Both the position numbers and the translations under genes were made by a program. The notes beneath the pieces are model-generated. The model was not told the origin of the DNA, made no database searches, and worked only from the letters and a program-made list of their open reading frames with translations. A DNA stretch of 64,000 bases from Alistipes sp. (GTDB lineage: Bacteria > Bacteroidota > Bacteroidia > Bacteroidales > Rikenellaceae): contig JAFVRC010000040.1 of the NCBI GenBank assembly GCA_017504485.1, positions 19,821 through 83,820 on the forward strand, given 5' to 3'. Positions 8,569-17,410 of the stretch are shown here, one piece after another; the stretch's first letter is position 1; every line of letters starts with the position of its first letter.

Positions 8569-8609
8569 AGCAGAGGCTGACTTATTCGGAAGTCAGCCTC
8601 TGCTATTTT
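8569..8609 (+). terminator. Rho-independent terminator after the CAT tRNA
   Basis: A 15-bp stem (8569-8583 with 8590-8604) with a 6-nt loop, followed by TATTTT, directly behind the tRNA. Confidence 0.88.
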
Positions 8610-8638
8610 CATACAATAGGCAACCTATCGGAGAGATG

Positions 8639-9400
8639 CTATATGCGGTCGGTCAGTTCCAACTTGCGATTTATCGAGGCGGCCGTAGCGAGCACAAGGT
8701 CGAGAATCTCCTGCTCATTGGCAAGGCGGGAAGATGGCAGATAGACACCCACACTGCCGGCGACATGGCCACCTCGCCAGAGAGGCGCAGCAAGGCCGAC
8801 AATACCGTTGCTATTGAAATCGATTTCGTAGCCCTCCTTGCGAATCTTGTTGAGCCGACGACGGAACTCGAGGTCGGGATTATCGCCCTCATATATTGCG
8901 GGCCACTCACTCTCGGCAGGCAGGCCATTGCGAATGATGAACTTCTCGAGGTGGTCGGGGGTATAGTTTGCCAATATCACACGTCCCGTATTGGCCGAAT
9001 AGACCGACTTATCTATATTCGTGCGCACGATAAGTTCACGGTCGGGCGTCGTATGAAAGAGTACGATACGCTTATCGTTCTTGATAATGGAGAGTATGGC
9101 ACTCTCGTTAGTGACGCGCCCCAACGAAGCGACATCCTCGCGTGCAATCTTCGTCAAATCCTCGTTTACAACAGCTGTGCCCGTCAGCTTGTAGAACATA
9201 TAGCCGAACTTATAGCCGCGACGCGGCGCACTCTGCTGCACATATCCGTGTGAGGCGAGGGTCTTAATGATGTTGGCACAGGTACCATGATCCAGTTCCA
9301 ACTCATCGGCAATCTCGCTCAAAGGGTACTCTCGCTGCGGATTTGAGGCCAACAGCTCGATAATACTCATCGCCTTAATAACACTTTGAATAAGCGGCAT
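8639..9400 (-). CDS. IclR-family transcriptional regulator of the sugar-acid operon
   Basis: A protein of 253 residues with the IclR layout. The N-terminal winged helix (residues about 5-65: SVIKAMSIIELLA, YPLSEIADELELDHGTCANIIKTLASHGYV) is followed by an effector-binding domain (about 80-250) containing ANTGRVILANYTPDH and the C-terminal GSVGVYLPSSR strand. IclR proteins such as KdgR commonly respond to sugar acids or keto-deoxy acids. The gene is divergent from the MFS-led operon, and two near-identical palindromic sites occupy the 126-bp gap, one abutting each start codon. This suggests autoregulation and control of the operon. The effector is unknown. Confidence 0.92.
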   Translation of the reverse strand: MPLIQSVIKAMSIIELLASNPQREYPLSEIADELELDHGTCANIIKTLASHGYVQQSAPRRGYKFGYMFYKLTGTAVVNEDLTKIAREDVASLGRVTNESAILSIIKNDKRIVLFHTTPDRELIVRTNIDKSVYSANTGRVILANYTPDHLEKFIIRNGLPAESEWPAIYEGDNPDLEFRRRLNKIRKEGYEIDFNSNGIVGLAAPLWRGGHVAGSVGVYLPSSRLANEQEILDLVLATAASINRKLELTDRI

Positions 9401-9401
9401 A

Positions 9402-9418
9402 ATTTAACATTATAAAAT
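9402..9418. promoter_or_regulatory. Candidate IclR operator, regulator-proximal copy
   Basis: ATTTAACATTATAAAAT is a near-palindrome (one mismatch in 6-5-6). It lies 1 bp upstream of the iclR-type start codon and is a near-copy of the site 100 bp away. Confidence 0.5.
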
Positions 9419-9465
9419 TCGACAACAAAGTTCGGAAAATATTCCATACTTTCAAACATTATCAC

Positions 9466-9473
9466 TACATTTG
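9466..9473 (+). promoter_or_regulatory. -7 promoter element of the sugar-acid operon
   Basis: TACATTTG matches TAnnTTTG and lies 53 bp before the MFS start codon, between the two operator copies. Confidence 0.55.
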
Positions 9474-9501
9474 CAATGTTTTAAGTCAAATAAGTACTCT
9501 T

Positions 9502-9518
9502 ATTTTACATTATAAAAT
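9502..9518. promoter_or_regulatory. Candidate IclR operator, operon-proximal copy
   Basis: ATTTTA-CATTA-TAAAAT is a perfect 6-5-6 inverted repeat 8 bp before the MFS start codon and downstream of the -7 element, so a bound repressor would block elongation. Confidence 0.55.
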
Positions 9519-9526
9519 TAACAGCA

Positions 9527-10783
9527 ATGAAAACTGCAAGAAATGGTTACAAATGGGAGCTGATTTTGATGCTCTGGTTTGCCTTTTTTCTCAATCAAGG
9601 TGATCGTCAGGTCTATGGTGCGATAGTCGAGGATATCCAGACCGCCCTTGGTCTGAGCGGCCTCGAGGCAGGATTGGTAGTGACGGTATTCACCGTGGTT
9701 TACGGCTGTCTCGCTCCGTTTGGCGGATATGTCGGCGACTTTTTGAGCCGCAAATGGATTGTCATCACCTCGCTGATAGTATTCAGTCTCGGCACTCTCT
9801 TCACCGGTTTCGCCGGCGCAATGGGTAGTTTTGCCCTTATATACCTTATTATAATGCGCGGTATTGCGACGGGCGCAGGCGAAGCGTTCTATAATCCGGC
9901 AGCCATCTCGCTCATCACGCAGCACCACGAAAAGACTCGCGGCACGGCCATCTCGTTGCATCAGTCGGCCCTTTATGTGGGCATTATGGCGAGTGCAATT
10001 ATCGCCCCACTCATCTCCAAGACCTTCGGTTGGAACTACGCCTTTATCGGCTTCGGCGTATTCGGCTTGCTGGTAGCCACATATTGCATATTCAGGATGC
10101 AGGATACTCCGCAAATCAAGGAGCAAACCGAGCGTATCCCATTCGGCGAGCTTATCAAGGGTATTTTCTCGAAAAAGACCATTTGGCTGTTGGCTTTTGC
10201 CTTCGGCTGTCAGGTATTTGTAAATATAGGCATAACCACTTGGGCTGCGAAGTTCTTCAACCTGAAGTTCTTCGGTGGTGAGAATCTCCCTATGGCCAGC
10301 TCGATAGCTATGCTCACGAGTTGCGGCTTCGCAATCTTCGGCGTTATGGTCGGCGGTCGCATGTCGGACAAAATGGCCCAGAAGAGCAAATTGGCGCGTA
10401 TGTACACCGAAGCTATCGGTCTGCTGTTCGGCACGCCGTTCCTCCTGATGGTAGGTTGGGCATCGAACATTTGGGTAGCAGGCGTGGCGATGTCGCTGTA
10501 TGGCATCTTCCGCGGTGTGTATGACTCGAATATCTATGCTGCGATGTTTGACGTTATCGATCCGAAGTTACGCGCCTCGTCAGTCGGTATCCTCACCGCC
10601 TTTGCCTTTATAGTCGGCTGCCTCGCACCGATATACCTCGGCGCAGTGCAGGGCGACGGTACAAGCATCGAGAGCTTCGGTTGGGGCATCTCGTCACTCG
10701 GACTCTTCTTCCTCGTAGGAGGTCTGCTGATTGCTTTCGCGGCCAAATTCACATTCCTCAAAGAGCGCTACGAAGAGAAATAA
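9527..10783 (+). CDS. MFS transporter (sugar-acid porter-like)
   Basis: An inner-membrane protein of 418 residues with about 12 hydrophobic segments and no signal peptide. NQGDRQVYGAIVEDIQ near the N-terminus corresponds to the NYxDRxxL signature of the anion:cation symporter branch that includes hexuronate and galactarate carriers. The loop 2-3 motif GGYVGDFLSRKWIVI and the second-half counterpart GGRMSDKMAQKSKLARM are present. As first gene of the operon divergent to the IclR regulator it probably imports the substrate handled by the downstream dehydratase, SDR, lactonase and aldolase. The exact substrate is inferred only at class level. Confidence 0.88.
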   Translation: MKTARNGYKWELILMLWFAFFLNQGDRQVYGAIVEDIQTALGLSGLEAGLVVTVFTVVYGCLAPFGGYVGDFLSRKWIVITSLIVFSLGTLFTGFAGAMGSFALIYLIIMRGIATGAGEAFYNPAAISLITQHHEKTRGTAISLHQSALYVGIMASAIIAPLISKTFGWNYAFIGFGVFGLLVATYCIFRMQDTPQIKEQTERIPFGELIKGIFSKKTIWLLAFAFGCQVFVNIGITTWAAKFFNLKFFGGENLPMASSIAMLTSCGFAIFGVMVGGRMSDKMAQKSKLARMYTEAIGLLFGTPFLLMVGWASNIWVAGVAMSLYGIFRGVYDSNIYAAMFDVIDPKLRASSVGILTAFAFIVGCLAPIYLGAVQGDGTSIESFGWGISSLGLFFLVGGLLIAFAAKFTFLKERYEEK

Positions 10784-10806
10784 TAGCTAAAGAAATACGA
10801 AACATC

Positions 10807-12204
10807 ATGAAACGTTTACTGATACTTCTTTTTGGTGTAGCCGCAAGCCTCTCGCTGTCGGCTCAAGAGTCGTTCGGTCACCTCAAGGCCCGTCACACGT
10901 CGCCATGGTTCCGCGAGAGCGTGAGCTACCAGCTCGTCGTGCGTAACTTCAGCGAGGAGGGTACCTTGAAGGGCGCCGAGAAGGGGCTGAAAAGACTCAA
11001 GGATTTGGGTGTGGGTGTCATCTACCTCATCCCTGTCTGTGAGTCGGATACCGATATGGATCGCAATGGCTGGAGCCCGAAGCAGATTCGTGCCGGCTTC
11101 AACGACCCGCGTAACCCATACCGCATCAGCGACTACCTCCATGTCGATCCCGAGTATGGTACGGATAAGGATTTGAAGGACTTTATCGCCACGGCTCACA
11201 AGCTTGGCATGCGTGTGCTGCTCGACCTCGTGTTTGCTCACTGCGGCCCATCGGCCAAGGTGCTGAAGGAGCATCCGGAGTACTTCCTCTATGACGAGAA
11301 CGGCAAGCTGAGGCTGACGCGCTGGAACTTCCCGATGTTCGACACCAAGAAGCCGGAGACGTGCGACTACTTTTTGGGCATCATGAAGCACTATATGACC
11401 TACTACGGCGCTGACGGCTTCCGTTGCGATGTTTGCGAATATGTACCTATCTCGTTCTGGGAGAGCGCTCGTCGCGAGTTGGAGAAGATTAAGCCAGATA
11501 TGGTAATGATTGCCGAGTCGGATTTGCTCGAAAATACCTGCTACGCCTTCGACGCGAACTATGGCTGGGAGATCTGCACCGATGTAGTCAAGGCATTGGT
11601 TGTGGCAGAGGCTGTAGGTATTCAGAAGAATATAAAGGTGCCGTGGCGAGAGGGCTTTGCTCGCGCTCGCAAGGTGCACGAGGAGATGACCGCCAAGCGT
11701 CCAAAGGGCTCGCTCAACTGGAATATGTACGAGAATCACGACCTGGCGGAGTACTCACAGCACAACCGCATTGAGAAGACTTGCGGCAATGCCGCTTGCG
11801 AGGTGATGCTGGCGCTGACCTTCGCCTTGGACGGTGTGCCATTCATCTTCAATGGTCAGGAGATAGCCTACGACAAGCGTCTTTCGTTCTTCGGCCATAA
11901 GAACAGCTGGATCAACTGGAAGGTTGACGGTGCAACCGAGGCGGCCAAGCATAGAACGGCGAAGATTAAGGAGTGGACGAAGATGCGCAAGGAGCAGAAG
12001 GCTCTCCCTTACGGTGCAACCGAGTGGATTGACAACAGCTACCCGGCCGATATCATCTCGTTCAAGCGCACACTCGAGGGACACGACGACGTGCTCTTCA
12101 TCGGCAATTTCTCGGATGTGTCGGTCGAGTTTACGCTCGCCGACGGCACGAAGTACTCTTTCAAGCCGTGGGAGTACATCTTCAAGCCACTGCCTAATAA
12201 GTAA
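10807..12204 (+). CDS. Secreted GH13 alpha-amylase-family protein, copy 1
   Basis: A protein of 465 residues with a signal peptide (LLILLFGVAASLSLSA, cleavage before Gln20) and a GH13 (beta/alpha)8 barrel. The conserved regions are recognisable: region I DLVFAH (D140, H145), region II GFRCD with nucleophile D208, region III IAES with acid/base E237, and region IV ENHD with D312. All three catalytic carboxylates are therefore present. A short C-terminal beta domain (FIGNFSDVSVEFTLADG) ends the protein. Only 25 bp separate it from a close paralogue. The long-range layout suggests a small oligosaccharide substrate. The ATG at 10807 is chosen for the signal peptide. No SusC/SusD pair accompanies it. 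Confidence 0.9.
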   Translation: MKRLLILLFGVAASLSLSAQESFGHLKARHTSPWFRESVSYQLVVRNFSEEGTLKGAEKGLKRLKDLGVGVIYLIPVCESDTDMDRNGWSPKQIRAGFNDPRNPYRISDYLHVDPEYGTDKDLKDFIATAHKLGMRVLLDLVFAHCGPSAKVLKEHPEYFLYDENGKLRLTRWNFPMFDTKKPETCDYFLGIMKHYMTYYGADGFRCDVCEYVPISFWESARRELEKIKPDMVMIAESDLLENTCYAFDANYGWEICTDVVKALVVAEAVGIQKNIKVPWREGFARARKVHEEMTAKRPKGSLNWNMYENHDLAEYSQHNRIEKTCGNAACEVMLALTFALDGVPFIFNGQEIAYDKRLSFFGHKNSWINWKVDGATEAAKHRTAKIKEWTKMRKEQKALPYGATEWIDNSYPADIISFKRTLEGHDDVLFIGNFSDVSVEFTLADGTKYSFKPWEYIFKPLPNK

Positions 12205-12229
12205 CCCGATTTTTTAACGCAATAAACTG

Positions 12230-13603
12230 ATGAAACGACTATTTGCAACCATCGCATGTTTAGCTTTCGGCCTTGCGGCCATGGCGCAGGAGAACTGCAG
12301 CCACTTCAACGCACGCCACACTCCGGCATGGTTTCGCGAGGGCGTATCCTACCAGATTATGCCTCGCTGCTTCAGTGAGGAGGGTACGCTGAAGGGTGCC
12401 GAGAAGCACCTCGAGCGTCTTGCCGACCTGGGTATATCGGTGGTATATCTGCTTCCGGTTAATGTGGCGGATACAGATATGGATAAGAGCAAGTGGAGCC
12501 CGCGCCAGCTCGCCTCGGGCTTCAACGACCCGCGCAACCCGTACCGTGCGGGCGACTACTTCAGCGTCGATCCCGAGTATGGTACCGACCAGGACCTGAA
12601 GGACTTCGTGAATAAGGCGCACTCGCTCGGCATGAAGGTCTTCCTCGACCTCGTGTTTGCACATTGCGGCCCTGCGGCGGATGTTGTGAAGAACCATCCG
12701 GAGTACTTCCTCTACAAGGAGAACGGCGAGATGGAGCTCACGCGCTGGAACTTCCCGAAGTTTGACATGAACTACATCGGCGCTCGTAGATATTTCAAGA
12801 GCGTCATGAGCTACTACCTGGCCCACTACAATGTGGACGGCTTCCGCTGCGACGTGGCACACCGTATCCCTATCTCGTTCTGGGAGGAGGCGCGTGCCGA
12901 GGTGGAGGCCCTGAAGCCGGACTTGGTGATTGTTGCCGAGTCGAGCCGTCCTTACGATATGCGCTACGCCTTCGATGCCGAGTATAACTGGAGCATTGGC
13001 CGGTATGCCATGCGCAAGATTCTCGACAAAGATCCCGAGTTTGCCGATAAGGGCGGTATGGCCTACGTGCGCAGTCAGCACGGCAAGAATGCAGCGGTAC
13101 GACCAAAGGGTGCGCTGCATTGGAATATGACCGAGAACCACGACTTTGCGACCGACGATTTCGAGAACCGTCAGGAGAAGCGTTGGGGCAACGCTTGCTG
13201 CGAGTTGCAGCTCGCCTTCTCGTTTGCCATCGACGGCGTGCCGTTCCTCTTCAACGGCCAGGAGATTGCCCACGCGAAGCGAGTGTCGCTCTTCGGCCAC
13301 AAGGATTGCTGGATAGACTGGAAGGCGGACGGTGCAACCGAGGTGGCGAAGGATCGTACTGCAAAGATTAAGGCATGGGCCAAGATGCGCAAGGAGCAGA
13401 AGGCCCTCTCGTATGGCGCAACCGAGTGGATCGACAACGACCATCCTGCCGAGGTGCTCTCGTTCAAGCGCACGCTCGAGGGTGCGGCAGACGTGCTCTT
13501 CGTCGGCAACTTCTCGGACAAGGAGCTGAAGGTGAAGCTCGCCAACGGTGCGAAATATACGCTTGCCCCTTGGGCATACGTCTTTGCTCCGCAAAAGAGA
13601 TAA
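12230..13603 (+). CDS. Secreted GH13 alpha-amylase-family protein, copy 2
   Basis: A tandem paralogue of the preceding gene (457 residues), colinear through about residue 260. It has a signal peptide (MKRLFATIACLAFGLAAMA), region I DLVFAH (D140, H145), nucleophile D208 in GFRCDVAHR, acid/base E237 in VAES, and transition-state residue D305 in ENHD. Copy 2 has His211 after the nucleophile where copy 1 has Glu211, and the stretch between regions III and IV is shorter. These differences lie around the active site and suggest different specificities. The C-terminal halves are again very similar (GATEWIDN motif in both). Confidence 0.9.
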   Translation: MKRLFATIACLAFGLAAMAQENCSHFNARHTPAWFREGVSYQIMPRCFSEEGTLKGAEKHLERLADLGISVVYLLPVNVADTDMDKSKWSPRQLASGFNDPRNPYRAGDYFSVDPEYGTDQDLKDFVNKAHSLGMKVFLDLVFAHCGPAADVVKNHPEYFLYKENGEMELTRWNFPKFDMNYIGARRYFKSVMSYYLAHYNVDGFRCDVAHRIPISFWEEARAEVEALKPDLVIVAESSRPYDMRYAFDAEYNWSIGRYAMRKILDKDPEFADKGGMAYVRSQHGKNAAVRPKGALHWNMTENHDFATDDFENRQEKRWGNACCELQLAFSFAIDGVPFLFNGQEIAHAKRVSLFGHKDCWIDWKADGATEVAKDRTAKIKAWAKMRKEQKALSYGATEWIDNDHPAEVLSFKRTLEGAADVLFVGNFSDKELKVKLANGAKYTLAPWAYVFAPQKR

Positions 13604-13645
13604 TACGATATATTTAAATAACAAACCCACTAAAAATATTTAGTT

Positions 13646-14836
13646 ATGAAAATTACTGACATGAGAGTTCGCGTTGTTGCCATTCCGATGAATGCGCAAC
13701 TCCGCCACAACACGGGTGTTCACCCGGGTTACCTTCTGCGAAACATCGTAGAGATTTTCACCGATGAGGGTATTGTCGGTCTCGGCGAGTGCGGCGGTGG
13801 CGATGCCAAGGCCGCTCTGCTGAAGCTCAAGCCAAGAATCATCGGCCTCGATCCATTCGACTTGGAGACCATCAAGATGAAGGTCTTGCGTAGCATCTAC
13901 TACATGTCGAATGCACGCCTTTATGGTGCCATCGAGATTGCCTGTCTCGACATTCAGGGTAAGGTTGCCGGCGTGCCTATGCACCGTCTGCTCGGTGGTG
14001 CTTTGCGCGACCGTATTCCGATGATTGCCTACCTCTTCTGGCGTTACGACCGTCCGGGTGGCGGCCACGACGAGTGTGCCGAGGATATGGCCGACTTCTG
14101 CGTCGAGCTCCACGAGACGCTCGGTGTGAATGCCATGAAGCTCAAGGCCGGCGTAAAAGACCCTATGGAGGAGGTTCGCGTACTGGAGCTCTGCCGCAAA
14201 AAGTTGGGCGACGACTTCGGTTTGCGTATCGACCCTAACGGCGTATGGAGCGTAGCTACCGCCATCAAGGCCGGTAAGCGTATGGAGGAGCTCGAGCCGC
14301 AGTACTTCGAGGATCCATCGTGGGGCTTGGAGGGTATGCGTGCCGTGCGCGAGAAGGTAAATATTCCGCTCGCTACGAATATGTACCCTAACAAGTTCGA
14401 CGACCTCGGCCCTGCAATCCACATGAACTCTATCGACATCATCCTCACCGACCTCCACTATTGGGAGGGCCCTCGCGGCGTGAAGGACTTGGTGGCCGTA
14501 TGCCGCACGTTCAACCTCGGTGTTGCGATGCACTCGGGTGCCGAGTTCGGTATCGAGTTGGCAGCGATGCTCCACACCGCATCGACTATCCCGCAGATGA
14601 CCATGCCGGGCGATGCTCACTACCACTACCTCGAGGACGATATCATCGAGGGTGGCCTGATGAAGTACGAGGATGGTTGCATCAAGGTTCCGGAGGGTCC
14701 GGGCTTGGGCGTATCGCTCGATGAGGACAAGATGAAGTTCTACGAGAAGTACTACGAGAAGCACGGCGACTACTACGCACGCTTCCACCAAGACCCATAT
14801 CGTCCTGAGTGGTATCCAATCGTAGGAGGAATTTAG
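13646..14836 (+). CDS. Enolase-superfamily sugar-acid dehydratase (glucarate dehydratase subgroup)
   Basis: A protein of 396 residues with an N-terminal capping domain and a (beta/alpha)7-beta barrel. Active-site residues can be read directly: KxK base motif K165-L-K167, metal ligands D196 (RIDPNG), E222 (YFEDP) and N245 (ATNMY), and a His-Asp dyad H296 (MHSG) with D269. The Asp-Glu-Asn ligand set is the mark of the glucarate dehydratase subgroup, which removes water from acid sugars to give 2-keto-3-deoxy products. It sits 1 bp before an SDR gene and in one operon with a lactonase and an RraA-like aldolase. The actual acid (aldarate or aldonate) is not determined. Confidence 0.88.
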   Translation: MKITDMRVRVVAIPMNAQLRHNTGVHPGYLLRNIVEIFTDEGIVGLGECGGGDAKAALLKLKPRIIGLDPFDLETIKMKVLRSIYYMSNARLYGAIEIACLDIQGKVAGVPMHRLLGGALRDRIPMIAYLFWRYDRPGGGHDECAEDMADFCVELHETLGVNAMKLKAGVKDPMEEVRVLELCRKKLGDDFGLRIDPNGVWSVATAIKAGKRMEELEPQYFEDPSWGLEGMRAVREKVNIPLATNMYPNKFDDLGPAIHMNSIDIILTDLHYWEGPRGVKDLVAVCRTFNLGVAMHSGAEFGIELAAMLHTASTIPQMTMPGDAHYHYLEDDIIEGGLMKYEDGCIKVPEGPGLGVSLDEDKMKFYEKYYEKHGDYYARFHQDPYRPEWYPIVGGI

Positions 14837-14837
14837 T

Positions 14838-15605
14838 ATGTTCGACCTTAAAGGCAAAACAGCACTTGTAACTGGTAGCGGTCAGGGCATTGGCAGAGCC
14901 ATTGCCCTGCTGCTTGCCGAGCAAGGTGCGCGAGTAGTTGTCAATTGGCGGTCGCACGACGAGGTTGCACAGCAAACCTTCGATGCGTTGGACGCTATGG
15001 GCGCCAACTACCTGCGCTGGAAGTACGACTTGGCTTCGGACAGCATCAAGGAGGATTGGGAGGCCTTCGCTCGCGAGAACAACATCGCGGCCGACATCCT
15101 CGTCTTGAACGCCTCGATGCAGATTCGCAACGATTGGGAGAATATCACTTTCGAGGAGTTCGACCAGCAGATGCACGTCAATCTCCGTGCCTCATTGGCT
15201 CTTATTCAGGCCTGTGTGCCGGCTATGCGCGAGCGTAAGTGGGGACGTATCGTCACCATCGGCAGCGTGCAGCAGTACCGCCCGAATACAGCCATGGCTA
15301 TCTATGCCACAACGAAGTCTGCGCAGCGCAACCTCGTGCTGACGCTCTCGGTGGAGCTTGCCGGCGACGGCATCACCATCAACAACGTCGCTCCGGGTGC
15401 TATCGAGACGGTGCGTAATGAAGCTGTTCTGGCGGATGCCGCTTTCAGAACAAAAATCGAAAATTCGATTCCGGTCGGCTTCGTAGGTCAGCCGCAGGAC
15501 ATCGCTCCTGCCGTGTTGCTGCTCTGCTCGGAGGAGGGCCGCTATATTACGGGTACAGATATTTTGGTTGATGGCGGTATGGCCATCCCTTTCACAAAGA
15601 AGTAA
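14838..15605 (+). CDS. SDR-family oxidoreductase (candidate sugar dehydrogenase)
   Basis: A classical short-chain dehydrogenase of 255 residues. The cofactor motif GSGQGIG (residues 13-19), NAS near 91-93, catalytic Ser143, Tyr156 and Lys160 (YATTK) and the C-terminal ITGTDILVDGG are all present. Overall it resembles FabG-like 3-oxoacyl-ACP reductases. However, there is no acyl-carrier gene nearby, and it lies between a sugar-acid dehydratase and an RraA-like protein, so a role on a sugar, sugar acid or keto-deoxy acid is more likely. NAD or NADP preference cannot be fixed: NWRSHDE after beta-2 would allow NADP. Confidence 0.88.
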   Translation: MFDLKGKTALVTGSGQGIGRAIALLLAEQGARVVVNWRSHDEVAQQTFDALDAMGANYLRWKYDLASDSIKEDWEAFARENNIAADILVLNASMQIRNDWENITFEEFDQQMHVNLRASLALIQACVPAMRERKWGRIVTIGSVQQYRPNTAMAIYATTKSAQRNLVLTLSVELAGDGITINNVAPGAIETVRNEAVLADAAFRTKIENSIPVGFVGQPQDIAPAVLLLCSEEGRYITGTDILVDGGMAIPFTKK

Positions 15606-15626
15606 ATTAATCTTAAATTCAGAAAA

Positions 15627-16370
15627 ATGAGTGTAGATCAATACAAGAAAGAGGTCGGCATGATGAACCTCGACAAGCTTATCGAGGCTCGCGAGGGCAT
15701 TTGCGATAAGAAATTCCCAATTTCGGACAAGGAGCTTTTGGCGCGTTTCGAGCAGCTCTATCTTGGTGCTGTGAACGACGTTATGCGCGAGTTCTGCCTG
15801 CTCAACCAGGCTCTGCCTAACCGCATCAAGCCGTTGCGCGAGTATCAGACCGTTGCCGGCTTTGCCTTCACGGTGAAGAGTGCGCCTAACGTGAAGATTA
15901 CGGGCGAGATGGAGTTCCGCACGCAGATGCTCGACGAGCTCGGCGAGGATCACTTCGTCATTTGGGACACGAGCCGCGATCAGGAGGCAACACTCTGGGG
16001 CGGTGTGATGACCTCGACTGCCAAGGGCAAGAAGGTTAAGGCCGCCTGCATCGACGGAGGTATCCGCGATACGCACCAGATTCTCGAGGCCGACTTCCCA
16101 ATCTTCTACGAGTACCGTATCTCGAATGGTTCGCTCGGTCGCTGCCTCATTACCCATTATCAGACTCCAATCAAGATTGGCGACGTAACCATCAAGCCGG
16201 GTGATGTTATCCTTGGCGATATCGATGGCGTGTTGGTTGTGCCACGCGAGATTGCCTATGATGTGCTCGTGCGTGCCGAGGAGATCAAGGAGAACGAGAA
16301 GAAGATTTTCTCGTGGGTACATGAGGGCCAGACCATTCAGGAGATTAAGGACAAGGGTGGATATTTCTAG
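15627..16370 (+). CDS. RraA-like aldolase/decarboxylase family protein
   Basis: A protein of 247 residues with the RraA-like fold shared by the RNase E inhibitor RraA and the class II HMG/CHA aldolases (4-hydroxy-4-methyl-2-oxoglutarate aldolase). The family core is visible: GGVMTSTAKGKKVKAACIDG followed by GIRDTHQI, holding the conserved Arg-Asp pair that binds substrate and divalent metal, and IKPGDVILGDIDGVLVVP near the C-terminus. Such enzymes cleave or decarboxylate 2-oxo acids to pyruvate. In this operon a keto-deoxy sugar acid produced by the dehydratase would be the natural substrate. That assignment is inference. Confidence 0.8.
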   Translation: MSVDQYKKEVGMMNLDKLIEAREGICDKKFPISDKELLARFEQLYLGAVNDVMREFCLLNQALPNRIKPLREYQTVAGFAFTVKSAPNVKITGEMEFRTQMLDELGEDHFVIWDTSRDQEATLWGGVMTSTAKGKKVKAACIDGGIRDTHQILEADFPIFYEYRISNGSLGRCLITHYQTPIKIGDVTIKPGDVILGDIDGVLVVPREIAYDVLVRAEEIKENEKKIFSWVHEGQTIQEIKDKGGYF

Positions 16371-16373
16371 GCT

Positions 16374-17390
16374 ATGTTGTCCGCACTAAAACTAATGTCA
16401 ATGGCGATTTTGGTCGGAACAAATACGCCCTATTGGGGGCATACATTCCTTGCGGAGGGCAATGATAAAATCTATGCCCTCCGTAGCCTTTCCGGCTCCT
16501 CATCACTCTGCGTGTTCGACGGTACGCAGTTGAAGGGGCAGGGAGGGCTCGTCGAGCTGTCGTCGCTACAAGCTATGATGGCCGAGGGAACAACCCCCGG
16601 CGAGCATTCGTGCCACATAACACTGCTCGATAGGGAGGCCGTGGTTGCCGACTATACGAGTGGAACGCTCACGCTCTACCCTCTTGCGGCCGATGGCTCG
16701 CTCGAGGGCGAGCCTCGCATCGTGCACTTCTCCGGTTCGGGGCCGCACCCGAAGCGTCAGCTGTCGCCGCACATCCACTCCTCTTCGCTCTCGCCCGACA
16801 AGGCAACCCTTATCGTTGCCGACCTCGGCACCGACCGCCTCTACCGCTTCGACGTGAAGCAGGGGCGTGCCGTAATGCCATACACACCTGTCGTGTTGCC
16901 CGAGGGTTGCGGCCCTCGACACACAGCATTCAGCCCCGACGGGCGCTTTCTCTATGTAGTCACGGAGCTGAGCGACGAAGTGTTGGTATATCGTACAGAC
17001 GACTACTCGCTACTTGAGCGTCACTCGCTCAATGGTGAAAATCCGCAGGGCGGAGCACATATCGCCCTAAGCCGCGATGGTCGCTACCTCTATGCCACGC
17101 TGCGCGTGAGTAGCACGGCCAATGCTGCAGCGTGCAAGCTCGCCGATGGCGTTGCCGTCTTCGAGCGCAATGCCGACGGCTTGTTGCGCCGTGTCGGTTA
17201 TCGTACTACCGGAGGTCATCCGCGTCACTTTGCACTCTCGATTGACGGAGGTTCGCTTATCGTAGCGTGCCGCGACAGCAACAGTGTGGAGCTCTACCCA
17301 ATCGACCCGACAAGCGGAGCTCTCGGCGATTGCATCGACAAAGTCGAGGTGTCGAATCCGGTATTCGTATTACCACTATCTGGCAGATAA
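16374..17390 (+). CDS. Seven-bladed beta-propeller lactonase
   Basis: A protein of 338 residues related to YbhE-type 6-phosphogluconolactonase. Repeated blades show the family pattern: VADYTSGTLTLYPLAADGSL, then SPHIHSSSLSPDKATLIVAD and LGTDRLYRFDV, then GPRHTAFSPDGRFLYVVTEL, GGAHIALSRDGRYLYATLR, and GGHPRHFALSIDGGSLIVA. No convincing signal peptide is seen, so it probably acts in the cytoplasm. The start is uncertain: ATG 16374 is 3 bp after the previous stop, but 16395 or 16401 would also fit. In this context it would open an aldonolactone made by the SDR. The domain also occurs in proteins of other function. Confidence 0.85.
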   Translation: MLSALKLMSMAILVGTNTPYWGHTFLAEGNDKIYALRSLSGSSSLCVFDGTQLKGQGGLVELSSLQAMMAEGTTPGEHSCHITLLDREAVVADYTSGTLTLYPLAADGSLEGEPRIVHFSGSGPHPKRQLSPHIHSSSLSPDKATLIVADLGTDRLYRFDVKQGRAVMPYTPVVLPEGCGPRHTAFSPDGRFLYVVTELSDEVLVYRTDDYSLLERHSLNGENPQGGAHIALSRDGRYLYATLRVSSTANAAACKLADGVAVFERNADGLLRRVGYRTTGGHPRHFALSIDGGSLIVACRDSNSVELYPIDPTSGALGDCIDKVEVSNPVFVLPLSGR

Positions 17391-17410
17391 CCAACAAAAA
17401 CCCAGCCTTT

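Noticed and set aside
9402-9518. CRISPR-like or transposon-end repeat
   Set aside because: Only two copies, placed at promoter positions, with no cas or transposase gene. An operator pair is the simpler reading.
10807-13603. Starch-utilisation (Sus-type) locus
   Set aside because: GH13 genes are present, but no SusC/SusD pair or hybrid regulator lies nearby.
12260-14857. Two long reverse open frames opposite the second GH13 gene and the dehydratase
   Set aside because: The forward genes carry full catalytic motifs, and the reverse frames show none and have no promoter.
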